This document shows positions 53,877 to 61,908 of a DNA stretch of 64,000 nt, piece after piece. A program made the position numbers and the translations under genes. Each line of letters opens with the position of its first letter. Within the stretch, counting starts at the first letter, position 1. Location: NCBI GenBank assembly GCA_022843485.1, contig JALHNM010000001.1, positions 744,001-808,000 of the forward strand, in the 5' to 3' direction. The notes below the pieces were generated by a model that was given only the letters and a program-made list of their open reading frames with translations, made no database searches and was not told the origin of the DNA. Source of the DNA: Fimbriimonadaceae bacterium. GTDB taxonomy: Bacteria; Armatimonadota; Fimbriimonadia; Fimbriimonadales; Fimbriimonadaceae.

Positions 53877-55016
53877 CTAGACCACAACCCGCCCCAGCCA
53901 CAGCAACCCGGTCGCCTGCCCGGTGGCCGCTTCGACGAGCCTGATCGCGCAAGCATAAGTCCCTGGCCCCACCGGCACCGTCACCGTCAGCCCGCCCGGC
54001 TCGAACCGGGCGAACCGCTTCAGCCTCGCCTTCTTGGCCGAGAACCCGTCGCCGTGCGACCGCAGCCTCTGCAGGTAGAGCGCCGTCGCCACCCCCGGGG
54101 AGTTCGGTCGGTCGCTAGTGAACGCCACCCCTGAAGTCAGGGGTTCGGGGGTCGGGGTTAGGGGTTTCGGGGTTCGGGTTTCGGGGTTCGGGCTGTGGAC
54201 AGCGCTTTGTGGAGTTTGCTGAGCATCATTCCCGTGCGCGCCGCGTGGCTCTGCTCGTCCTCGGTCTTCAGGTCTGGGTAGACCATCGCCGTCAGCTTCA
54301 GAAGCGTCGCCAGTTCCGCCTGGCTCCCCCGAGCGACGCTCGGGAACTGGAGGTACTCCTTCCGTCCCGCCCGGGCATAGCCCTCCGCGATGTTCGCCGG
54401 GATCGAGACCGCCGCTCGCCGCATCTGGCTCGCAAGGCCATAAAGCTCCTCCTTCGGCAGCCTCCGGGTCAAGGAGTAGACCTTCTGCGCCGTCACCATC
54501 GCCAGTTGCCACACTTCCAACTCTTCGTAACTCCGCACTGCCCCCTAGTACCCGATCCCCACCCCCCGAAACCCGACCCCCCACACCCGAACCCCGATCC
54601 CCCGGCCCCGAACCCCGACCCCCGACAACCGAAACCCGAACCACCACATGGTCCCCCAGGAACCGCGACGCCGGGGGCAGCAGGGGTGGCCACTGCCCGG
54701 GGTTGAGCCGCATGAAGGTCAGCGCGAGCGATAGGAAGGCCGTGTTCGCCTGCGTCCGCTTGGCCCCCGGGCCGCCGGGTCCCGGCGTCGCCGCCCACTC
54801 CCGCCAGGCGTCCTGCTCGGCGGGGGTCAGGTTTCGGTAGAGCGCGACCGCCGCGTCGAAGTTCGCCCGCTGCTCGGTCTGGGCGGGGGTGCGGGGGTTC
54901 GCCACCCGGGGCCGCTCCCGCACGAACGTCCGCCCGTCCTCGGTCTGGTAGAAGAACGCGTTCCCCACCCGCCCCCTGATCGGCGGGAACAACCCGCCCT
55001 GCACGACTTCGGCCAT
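53877..55016 (-). CDS. DUF6266-like protein interrupted in frame by a four-helix-bundle element
   Basis: The frame has an N-terminal part (IRGRVGNAFFYQTEDGRTFV, RVANPRTPAQTEQRANFDAA, LTPAEQDAWREWAA) and a C-terminal part (FTSDRPNSPGVATALYLQRL, TVTVPVGPGTYACAIRLVEA) that align with the two halves of the protein at 59861-60538. Between them about 168 codons of Gly/Arg/Pro low-complexity sequence are the translation of an insertion. The reading frame stays open across it. The start is set at MAEVVQGG; an ATG at 55028 is possible. Confidence 0.7.
   Translation of the reverse strand: MAEVVQGGLFPPIRGRVGNAFFYQTEDGRTFVRERPRVANPRTPAQTEQRANFDAAVALYRNLTPAEQDAWREWAATPGPGGPGAKRTQANTAFLSLALTFMRLNPGQWPPLLPPASRFLGDHVVVRVSVVGGRGSGPGDRGSGVGGRVSGGGDRVLGGSAELRRVGSVATGDGDGAEGLLLDPEAAEGGALWPCEPDAASGGLDPGEHRGGLCPGGTEGVPPVPERRSGEPGGTGDASEADGDGLPRPEDRGRAEPRGAHGNDAQQTPQSAVHSPNPETRTPKPLTPTPEPLTSGVAFTSDRPNSPGVATALYLQRLRSHGDGFSAKKARLKRFARFEPGGLTVTVPVGPGTYACAIRLVEAATGQATGLLWLGRVVV
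54132..54640 (-). mobile_element. Putative IVS-like element with G-rich inverted repeats and four-helix-bundle gene
   Basis: The insertion is ~510 bp. Its ends are inverted, imperfect arrays of a GGGTTTCGGGGTTCGG-type unit: G-rich on the minus strand at 54541-54640 and C-rich at 54140-54192. It carries one gene for a 23S-rRNA-IVP-like protein. A CCCCTGA/TCAGGGG palindrome (54128-54143) marks the right junction. Boundaries come from alignment to the uninterrupted homologue at 59861 and are approximate. Confidence 0.65.
54158..54538 (-). CDS. Four-helix-bundle protein (23S rRNA intervening-sequence protein family)
   Basis: The 126-residue protein is a clear member of the IVP/S23 family: SYEELEVWQLAMVTAQKVYS, LPKEELYGLASQMRRAAVSI, PANIAEGYARAGRKEYLQF and ARGSQAELATLLKLTAMVY. 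The family includes proteins encoded in 23S rRNA intervening sequences and Avd of diversity-generating retroelements. A GTG start is preceded by AGGGGG. It is nested, same strand and different frame, inside the DUF6266-like gene. No reverse transcriptase is near. Confidence 0.88.
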   Translation of the reverse strand: MRSYEELEVWQLAMVTAQKVYSLTRRLPKEELYGLASQMRRAAVSIPANIAEGYARAGRKEYLQFPSVARGSQAELATLLKLTAMVYPDLKTEDEQSHAARTGMMLSKLHKALSTARTPKPEPRNP

Positions 55017-55028
55017 ACCCCAGATCAT

Positions 55029-55263
55029 CGGCTTCCCGCCCCCGGTCCATCACCCGTAGCCGCCCGCTCGCCGCTCGTTCGCCGCACAGTGGCCGCATGC
55101 TCTTCGACCACCCCACGACGATCCCCCCCTCGCCCCACCTCGATCGAACGATGGGTGCAGAGAAGGGCTCTCAAGGTGGCGAGCTGAAGGCAAAGAAGGT
55201 GAGGGCAAGGCAAGCGAACCGAATCGAGAGTCGGGCCACAATGGGAGCGAGACTCGGGAGAAC
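55029..55263. other. Divergent intergenic region before the STAND NTPase gene
   Basis: No gene is credible. The plus-strand gene has CGGGAGA as ribosome binding site just before its ATG; I could not identify a convincing promoter. Confidence 0.45.
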
Positions 55264-58200
55264 ATGGCAAGCCTGACCGGGATCCTGTCCGAAGCGATCA
55301 AGAACTTGGCGGCGATGGGGGGCACGGCCGACACGGCGAACAAAGTCGTAGGGGCCCTGAACCAGGCCCTACCCGGCTTCGCCGCCTGCGGGCTGGCGGC
55401 GTTCATGGGGTCCCCCGCCCTCCCGATCCTCGTGTTCACCGCGGCGACGGCCCTCGGGATCGCTGGCCAGCTTAAGGAGGCGAAGGATCAGGCAGAGCGG
55501 GACGCGGTGACGGACAAGTTCGTGCGAGACATCCGCGAGCCGTACAACTCAGCTCGTGAGGTCGCCCTCAAGCGGTGGCCTGACACCCCTCAGTTCGACG
55601 ACCTCAGCCTTGATTGGTTGAAGGTCCTCGAGGCAGTGGCCCAAGACGAGGCCGGCCGAGTCATCGACACGCTCTCCCGACAGAACCAGGAGTATTGGAA
55701 CTGGTTCGCGGACTACATCAAGCCGTTGCTCTCGGAGGTTTTGCTTGTCGCCCGCGGGATCGACGCCCCGCCTCTCTACGTGCCGAAGCCGGACAGGGAG
55801 ACGAATCTCTACCGGTTTGCCGACCAGCGGATCCCACTCCTAGGGCGGGACAAAGAGCAGGGGTGGCTGCGGGCGTTCCTGGACTCGACGGACGAATGCG
55901 CCTGGATGCTAGCCGTCGGCGGCGCGGGCTCGGGCAAGAGTCGGCTCGGGCTTTGGGCGGTCGAGCAAGCCTTGGCTAGGGGTTACGACGCCGGGTTTCT
56001 CGTTGGGGATCGGGCGTTCGATGGCTGGGGCGACTGGAAAGTGCGCCAGGACACCTTTGTGGTCGTGGACTACGTCTTGCGGCGCAGGGGCGACCTGGGG
56101 TTAGCCCTCCAGGCCCTGTTCCAGCGTGCTCAAGGCCACAGGGTGCGGGTGCTGCTCCTGGAGCGGGACACAGCTGGCACTTGGTACGACGGCCTTTCGG
56201 GGCCGGGCTTGCGTTCGACCCGATTTGACCCAACCGAGGGGCAGGACGCTGAAGTACTGTTGACTGACTGGGCGGAGAATCCGTTCGGTTTGCGGCGCTG
56301 GCTCGAGAGCCGTTCGCTCGAGAGCGCGGACGCAGGTGCTGCCAAGACCTGGAGTACTCGCTGGTTGGCGAAAAGTGCGGAATACACGGATCCGAAAGTT
56401 GGGGTTCCAGAAGGCTGGCAGAGGCTCCGGATACAGAGGTCTTCAGAACGTGAGTTCCTTTGGATCGACTTGAGGCGTATGGAGCCGCCCGGTGTGCGGC
56501 ACGTGTTTACGGAGCTCCTAAAGCTGGAACCGGTGCCTCGTCACTCGGCGGAGGCTCTTGCGGACGCCTTTCTGACCATAGAGCCGAATGGGCGGCCGCT
56601 CTTCGCCGCGTTCTACTTCGAGGCCGTCCGGGAGGGGAAGGACGTGACCGGCTGGTCGGCGACCGACTTGGCGAGTCACGTGGTGGACAAGGAGCTTGCC
56701 GACCGATGGCGCCCAGCCGGGCTCGAAGCCAAGCACGGGCACCTGGCCACTGTCGCTGCGGCGCTCAAAGGGGTAGCCAAGGGGACAACAGACGGGATCG
56801 CGTGCCTTGCCCCGTTCCTACCACCATGGGAGCTGGACCCCTGTTCAGTCTTAGGCTCTCTGGGAGGGGGCTTCGAACGGGAGGAGGCGTACCTCCCCGG
56901 GCTCGCGCCCGACTCACTCGCCGAGAGGTACGTACTTATGCGGCTCGAGGGGAAGGCCGACCTCGGCCAGCGGGTGGGACAAGCCCTAGAGACTTCGGGT
57001 GTACTGAAATGTCTGTGGTCGGAGGAGAACTGGGCGGGGGCACTGACCGACTTCGTTCTGCGGTGCGCACTCAGCCTCCCCACGTTTGACCGTCCGTTGG
57101 GGGCCCTTCTGGACACGGTACCGCCAGCGCAGCGTCAGCAGGTCGACGCCTTGGTGGCCGTAGCCAAAGTCGCGAGCGGCGCGACGCTCGCCGAAGCGAC
57201 GGGGCACGAGGGAGCCACGGCGAAGGAGGCCGCCAAGTTGATTGATCGATCGCAGGTTCTGGCCTTTGCCAGAGCGCTGTTCGCGAAGACCTACGGTCGA
57301 GAGGACAGCGACGAGGGGCGGGACACGTTGGCGCAACTCAGAGGCCTGCTCGAGGCTCACCCCAGCGAGCCACAGATCCGAGAGATGTTCGCCATGGCGT
57401 TGACGAATGCGATCCTCGAGATCTGGGACGACGGGGCGCGGGAGCAGCTGTTGGCGGAACTCCGAGCACTGGCTGGAGCCCACCCGAACGAGCGAGAGTT
57501 ACGGATCGAGCTAGCAAAGGGGCTTAGTAACTCGGCGCTCAGGCTTCAGGACGACCCTGAGCGCCTCAAGAACTTGCATGAGTTGATGGCCCTGCACGAC
57601 GCCCATAGAGGCGACCCGGAGTTGCGACTGGTTCTGGCCACGGCACTTAGCAATGCGGCCGGCAGGCTTCAGGAGGATCGGGATAGGGGGCAGAAGTTGG
57701 ATGAGCTCCACGCCCTGGCCGAGGCTCACCCTGGTGAGCCGCAGATATTGCTGCGATTGGCCACGGGGCTGACCAACGCTCTGGGACGTTTCGAGGACGG
57801 AGAACAGCGGAATCGCCGGCTGGCAGAGCTGAGGGCCCTGGCCGAGACCAAATCAGACTGGCCGGAGTTGCGCCTGCGACATGCCATGGGTTTGACCAAC
57901 ATCGTTGGCAAGCTCGAGGAAGCCGAGGAACGGGCTCGGCGGCTAGAGGAGCTGAGGGCCCTGGCCTTGGCACACCCGGGCGAGCTCGAACTTCGTCTGT
58001 GCCTTGCCAAAGGGCTCTTGAACGTGACTGTCAATCGAGAGACCACGCCGGTAGGAAGGACAGCGCTCGAGGAACTCCAGGCCCTTGCAGAGAAGCACTC
58101 TGGCGAGCCTGAATTGCGGGCCGTATGGTCTTGGGGCCTAACTAACGTGGCCGGGAGCTTAGTGGGCGACCGGGAGCGGCGGCTGCGGCTGGAACAGTTG

Positions 58201-58827
58201 CGGGCTTTGGCAGAGACCTATCCGAGCGAGCAGGAGCTCCGAATCTCTCTCGCCAAGGGGCTAACGAACTCGGTGGCTGAGTTCCTGTCTGTAGCGGAAA
58301 AGGAAGAACGGCTGGAGGAACTGCGGGCGCTCGCCGGGGCCCAACCGGGAGAACTGGGGGTGCGCCAGGAGCTAGCAAAGGGGCTTGTCAACCTGGTGTT
58401 CGACCTAGTGGATGACCCTGAGATACATCGGCGATTGGATGAGCTGCGAGCTTTGGCCTGGGATCACCCGGGCGAAGCACTTCTTCGGCTCTTCATGGCT
58501 CAAGGCATCAAGACCGCGGTGGGGAAGCTAAAGGATGACCGGGAGCGGGGCCGGTGGCTGGATGAGCTGAGAATCCTCGCCGAAGCGCACCCAGCTGATG
58601 CGGCCGTGCGACAGGAACTGGCCAACGGGCGGGCCAACATGGCCGTGATGGCGATCCAGGAGGGCGACAAAAGCAGCTTCTTGCATTGGCTTTGGACGGC
58701 TTGGTGGACTATGCAGCCGCCAGGGCCCGTGGTTGTCGATGTGTTTCGACGCGGGATCCTGTATGGAGTCCTTTCGGAGGCCGAGGCTCAGGCCATTCGA
58801 ACGGAACCTCCTAGCGGCCCGGCTTGA
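55264..58827 (+). CDS. STAND-type P-loop NTPase with eleven 41-residue helical repeats (NLR-like)
   Basis: The 1187-residue protein has a ~180-residue N-terminal domain with a hydrophobic stretch (about 37-69), a PLLGRDKEQGWLRAFL lead-in (191-206), Walker A GGAGSGKS (219-226), Walker B FVVVDY with D269, and RVRVLLLERD (293-302). Residues ~687-1135 are eleven TPR-like repeats of the form LEELRALAExHPGEPELRL-LAKGLTN. The nucleotide-switch plus repeat-sensor architecture resembles Avs/bacterial NLR antiphage proteins, with the N-terminal region as candidate effector. The function is inferred. Confidence 0.7.
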   Translation: MASLTGILSEAIKNLAAMGGTADTANKVVGALNQALPGFAACGLAAFMGSPALPILVFTAATALGIAGQLKEAKDQAERDAVTDKFVRDIREPYNSAREVALKRWPDTPQFDDLSLDWLKVLEAVAQDEAGRVIDTLSRQNQEYWNWFADYIKPLLSEVLLVARGIDAPPLYVPKPDRETNLYRFADQRIPLLGRDKEQGWLRAFLDSTDECAWMLAVGGAGSGKSRLGLWAVEQALARGYDAGFLVGDRAFDGWGDWKVRQDTFVVVDYVLRRRGDLGLALQALFQRAQGHRVRVLLLERDTAGTWYDGLSGPGLRSTRFDPTEGQDAEVLLTDWAENPFGLRRWLESRSLESADAGAAKTWSTRWLAKSAEYTDPKVGVPEGWQRLRIQRSSEREFLWIDLRRMEPPGVRHVFTELLKLEPVPRHSAEALADAFLTIEPNGRPLFAAFYFEAVREGKDVTGWSATDLASHVVDKELADRWRPAGLEAKHGHLATVAAALKGVAKGTTDGIACLAPFLPPWELDPCSVLGSLGGGFEREEAYLPGLAPDSLAERYVLMRLEGKADLGQRVGQALETSGVLKCLWSEENWAGALTDFVLRCALSLPTFDRPLGALLDTVPPAQRQQVDALVAVAKVASGATLAEATGHEGATAKEAAKLIDRSQVLAFARALFAKTYGREDSDEGRDTLAQLRGLLEAHPSEPQIREMFAMALTNAILEIWDDGAREQLLAELRALAGAHPNERELRIELAKGLSNSALRLQDDPERLKNLHELMALHDAHRGDPELRLVLATALSNAAGRLQEDRDRGQKLDELHALAEAHPGEPQILLRLATGLTNALGRFEDGEQRNRRLAELRALAETKSDWPELRLRHAMGLTNIVGKLEEAEERARRLEELRALALAHPGELELRLCLAKGLLNVTVNRETTPVGRTALEELQALAEKHSGEPELRAVWSWGLTNVAGSLVGDRERRLRLEQLRALAETYPSEQELRISLAKGLTNSVAEFLSVAEKEERLEELRALAGAQPGELGVRQELAKGLVNLVFDLVDDPEIHRRLDELRALAWDHPGEALLRLFMAQGIKTAVGKLKDDRERGRWLDELRILAEAHPADAAVRQELANGRANMAVMAIQEGDKSSFLHWLWTAWWTMQPPGPVVVDVFRRGILYGVLSEAEAQAIRTEPPSGPA

Positions 58828-59044
58828 CGAGTCGACTGCTCGGGTCATTTCCACTGAGGAGCTCGCCCGAGGGCTAGAAGGCGTCCTAGGCCTCATCGCG
58901 GTGCCTAGCTCTGCTCAGGTGAGATAAGGTGCCCTTCAGGGGTGACTGTCGGGAGCCTACAGACCAGCTCCGGTCGGCCGACGCTCGAGCGGGTTCGACG
59001 AGAAAAAAGCTCGACGCCCATCTTTCTCTCCTGCGCTCTTTCAG
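58828..59044. other. Intergenic region after the STAND gene
   Basis: No gene, terminator or repeat is recognised; the base composition is slightly less GC-rich towards the promoter at 59045. Confidence 0.4.
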
Positions 59045-59050
59045 TATAAT
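59045..59050 (+). promoter_or_regulatory. Consensus TATAAT -10 box
   Basis: A perfect TATAAT lies 9 nt before the GTG start of the small QVGGTLP gene, leaving at most about 3 nt of leader. No good -35 is seen at 16-18 nt spacing. Confidence 0.6.
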
Positions 59051-59059
59051 AGCTGCATC

Positions 59060-59548
59060 GTGAAACTCAGCTCCGCTCTCGCGGTCGGACTTGCCTCGGC
59101 GGCCGTCACGGCATTCGCTGTGCGTCAAGTGGGAGGCACCCTGCCTGCCTTTGTGCAGTTGCAGCCTTCGACCCCTGGGGTAGCACAACGCGGTCATGGT
59201 CATATTGACGGCGTCTTTATCGCCAGGGAGTTCCGTTCCTCGGCTGGAGGCGGCAGCGCCTTCAACACTTCCCCGGTCGCTATGGCAACGGTCCTCCTCG
59301 GCCAGAACGGTTGGGTTCTCCTCGCTCGGACGCCAGGTATCAAAATCGCTCGATCCGAGTCTAGATCGGTAAGTCTGAACGTCCCCGGTGTCACGAACGA
59401 CCCAACCGCCTACCTAGTTCTCGCTAGTGGCTCAGACACGCGGGCGAACGTTGCGGCAGGCATTGATGCGGAAAACCTCGTCAGTGCAGGATTTGGCGAA
59501 AGTGGAATGGCTGTCGGCTCAATCACTTTCGTGATTTATAAGCCCTGA
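59060..59548 (+). CDS. Small secreted QVGGTLP-module protein
   Basis: The 162-residue product has a short signal peptide and then QVGGTLPAFVQLQPSTPGVA (23-42) with GHGHIDGVFIA, the same mature N-terminus as the three larger proteins at 46.8-52.1 kb. The rest (LLARTPGIKIARSESRSVSL, TAYLVLASGSDTRANVAAGI) is predicted beta-rich and ends at FVIYKP, without fibre repeats. It shows that the N-terminal module is portable. Confidence 0.68.
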   Translation: MKLSSALAVGLASAAVTAFAVRQVGGTLPAFVQLQPSTPGVAQRGHGHIDGVFIAREFRSSAGGGSAFNTSPVAMATVLLGQNGWVLLARTPGIKIARSESRSVSLNVPGVTNDPTAYLVLASGSDTRANVAAGIDAENLVSAGFGESGMAVGSITFVIYKP

Positions 59549-59860
59549 TTCGACGCGAATCCTAACTGACCGTGTTGTCCGTAATCCTTGGGGCCAGGAT
59601 GCAGGCATCGCGCCGACGGATGGGTACTCCTCCCCCACTTGTTGCCCTCGTCGGAGGGGTACGGGGTGCCTACTGGACGCTGGAAGGTTTGCTGGGTTCT
59701 TGTGGGGGGTGTGGGGGCTGGTGAGATGGCTGTGGAATTGGGGCCTTATGGGCTTTGGCTCAATGCTGAGCGCGAGGGATGGGGAGCGGGCGACCGTTCT
59801 CGGTCTGGGGCGCAGGCGACAGTTCGTCGGAGTTGACCTCACCGTTGGGGGTGGCCGGTC
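59549..59860 (+). other. Intergenic region, no gene recognised
   Basis: Open frames here are GW-rich and look like noise. GTTGGGGGTGG before 59861 may serve as the ribosome binding site of the next gene. No repeat or RNA is recognised. Confidence 0.5.
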
Positions 59861-60538
59861 ATGATCGTCAAGTTGGGCATGGGGGTGAAGGCCTGGTCGG
59901 GCAAGGGCACGAACATGGTCTTCAACGACACTGAGTTCGGCACGGTGGGGCGCGACTATGTGATCCCGGCGAACCCGAACACGCCGCCGCAGGAGGCGGC
60001 TCGCTCTTACTTCAAGCGGGCGACCCAGGCCTTCGAGGTCTTGCCGAAGGCGAAGGTGGACGCTTGGAACGTCTACGCCTCGCAGTTCAAGACCCGGAAC
60101 AAGGTGGGCAAGTTGCGCGAGAAGAAGGGCCTGAACGTCTTCACCGCGTTGGCGACGAAGTTCCTGCAGGTGACCCCGAGCGGGACGATCCCGCAGGACC
60201 CGCCGACTTCGGACTTCAACGGGGACGGCGCGACCATCACGGTGACGGCGGGGACGGGCAAATTGACCTTCTCGAGCACCTTGCCCAATTCTAGCGGGGT
60301 GGTCACGGAGCTGCTCTTCCAGCGGCTCGTGAACGGCAACCGCAAGCCGGGCAGTGAGTACAAGACGGGGGCCTATGTAGCCTTCATCCCGGGGACTCTG
60401 AGCCGGGACGTGACGGTGCCGCCGGGGTTCTACGCCGCGGCGTACCGCTTCGTGCGGACGGCCACGGGGCAGCAGTCGGAGATCCGCAGCCTGCCGGTGA
60501 GCCAGGTCAACCTGGCCGTCGCCAAGCGCGCGGCCTGA
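59861..60538 (+). CDS. DUF6266-like protein, uninterrupted homologue
   Basis: The 225-residue protein has the pattern GKGTNMVFNDTEFG, VIPANPNTPPQEAARSYFKR, LPKAKVDAWNVYASQF, a mid-part FSSTLPNSSGVVTELLFQRL and the end DVTVPPGFYAAAYRFVRTAT. It aligns to both halves of the gene at 53877-55016 and so defines that insertion. The family is short, beta-rich in the C-terminal half and of unknown function; there is no signal peptide. Confidence 0.65.
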   Translation: MIVKLGMGVKAWSGKGTNMVFNDTEFGTVGRDYVIPANPNTPPQEAARSYFKRATQAFEVLPKAKVDAWNVYASQFKTRNKVGKLREKKGLNVFTALATKFLQVTPSGTIPQDPPTSDFNGDGATITVTAGTGKLTFSSTLPNSSGVVTELLFQRLVNGNRKPGSEYKTGAYVAFIPGTLSRDVTVPPGFYAAAYRFVRTATGQQSEIRSLPVSQVNLAVAKRAA

Positions 60539-60621
60539 TCTCGCGGGGAGTGGACGGGGTGGGCGGCGTGGGCTGCCCGCCAAGTCCGCCCCGCCCACCA
60601 AGCACACCCGCCTGCCCCCGG

Positions 60622-60627
60622 TAAGAT
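60622..60627 (+). promoter_or_regulatory. TANNNT -10 box of a leaderless promoter
   Basis: TAAGAT is followed by 7 nt and the ATG at 60635. The G-run in the gap leaves a Shine-Dalgarno reading possible. Confidence 0.45.
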
Positions 60628-60634
60628 CGGGGGC

Positions 60635-61765
60635 ATGGTGGTCACGCCTGCCACGCTCGCGTCGCTCGACTCGGTTTACGGGGGTTACCTGGAGGGGGAC
60701 TTGGTGGACGGGTTCCTCGCGGAGTTCGGGATCCCGTTCGCGGCGGGGCATTGGTGCGCGGGGGAGTTCGTCGACCGGTTCTGCCCTCGGGGCTACAACT
60801 CGGACGACCCGGGGTTCGACCCGAGCGAGGAGGCGCAGGTGGCCCGGATCGCGGCGGCGGGGATCAAGGGGGTCGAGTGGCACGAGGCCGTCTTCCTGGA
60901 CGCCCACGGGGCGCGGGACGGGGCGCGGGTGGAGGCGATCACGGCCGCGATGGCCCGGCACGAGGTGCGCCCGACGAACATGAACTTCAACACGTGGAGC
61001 GCGCCGAAGTTCAAGTACGGGGGGTTGACCCACCCAGACCCGGGGCGGCGGCGGGAGGCTCTGGACCAGATGCACGAGGGGGTGCGGGTGGCGAAGGAGA
61101 TCGGCTGCGGGAGCTGCAACACCTGGCCCGGGAGCGACGGCTGGGACTACCACTTCGAGGTGGACTACGGGCAGCGGCTGGGGTGGTTCATCGACGGCTG
61201 CACGGAGGTGGCGCAGGCCTGTGCGGCGGCGGGGCTGAAGTTCGGGACGGAGCCGAAGCAGTACGAGCCCCGGGAGGGGAACATGATCGTGAACACGGTG
61301 GCGAAGGCGGCGCTGGTGGCGATGGAGGTCAACCGGACGCTGGGGGCCACGGTCATGGGGGTGGTCATCGACTATGGCCACGAGCAGATGGTGGGGAACA
61401 CGCCGGCGGACTCGCTCTACACGCTGCGGCGGTTCGGGGTTCCGATCGCGAACTTCCACATCAACGGGGCGAAGTTCAACGCGAACGACGAGGACCGGAT
61501 CGCGGGGACGGACGACGTGTGGCGGCTGGTGGAGTTCTGCTACGCGGCGGTGGACACGGGGTACGAAGGGTGGTTCGGGCTGGACCAGTTCACGTACCGG
61601 ACGGAGCAGACGGTGTCGATGCGGCTCTCGATGGAGTTCTTCGCGAACTGCATGAAGAAGGCGCTGCGGATCTACGGGGATCGCGAGGCGCTTGCCGCGG
61701 CGCAGGCGACGGGGGACGCGGTGCAGACGATCCAGCTAGTGAAGCGGGCGATCTATAACGGGTAG
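60635..61765 (+). CDS. Xylose isomerase-like TIM-barrel sugar isomerase
   Basis: The 376-residue protein carries metal-ligand segments of the xylose isomerase-like family: GIKGVEWHEAVFLD, TNMNFNTWSAPKFKYGG, GCGSCNTWPGSDGWDY, FGTEPKQYEPREGN, MGVVIDYGHEQMVG and NFHINGAKFNANDEDRI. A sugar isomerase role is likely; the substrate is unknown. It is followed directly by the dual-hairpin element. Confidence 0.82.
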   Translation: MVVTPATLASLDSVYGGYLEGDLVDGFLAEFGIPFAAGHWCAGEFVDRFCPRGYNSDDPGFDPSEEAQVARIAAAGIKGVEWHEAVFLDAHGARDGARVEAITAAMARHEVRPTNMNFNTWSAPKFKYGGLTHPDPGRRREALDQMHEGVRVAKEIGCGSCNTWPGSDGWDYHFEVDYGQRLGWFIDGCTEVAQACAAAGLKFGTEPKQYEPREGNMIVNTVAKAALVAMEVNRTLGATVMGVVIDYGHEQMVGNTPADSLYTLRRFGVPIANFHINGAKFNANDEDRIAGTDDVWRLVEFCYAAVDTGYEGWFGLDQFTYRTEQTVSMRLSMEFFANCMKKALRIYGDREALAAAQATGDAVQTIQLVKRAIYNG

Positions 61766-61781
61766 GGGCGGGGGCTTCGGG

Positions 61782-61827
61782 CCCAGGCTGGAAGCCTGGG
61801 ACACCACGCCCTGGAAGGACGTGCTAC
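61782..61827 (+). repeat. Dual-hairpin 3' element, copy B
   Basis: CCCAGGC/GCCTGGG and CACGCCC/GGACGTG hairpins follow the isomerase stop by 16 nt. The first hairpin is identical to copy A (16790-16837); the second differs at several stem positions yet still pairs with G-U help. The orientation relative to the upstream gene is the same as for copy A. Confidence 0.7.
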
Positions 61828-61908
61828 GGGGGCGGGAGGTTTTACGGGATAAGACCTCACTAATCAGAGTCGAGAGGGGCTGTACCTTCGGGGCATACTT
61901 CGGGCGCG

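Noticed and set aside
54158-54538. Avd of a diversity-generating retroelement
   Set aside because: The four-helix-bundle protein is related to Avd, but no reverse transcriptase, template repeat or variable repeat is visible in the window.
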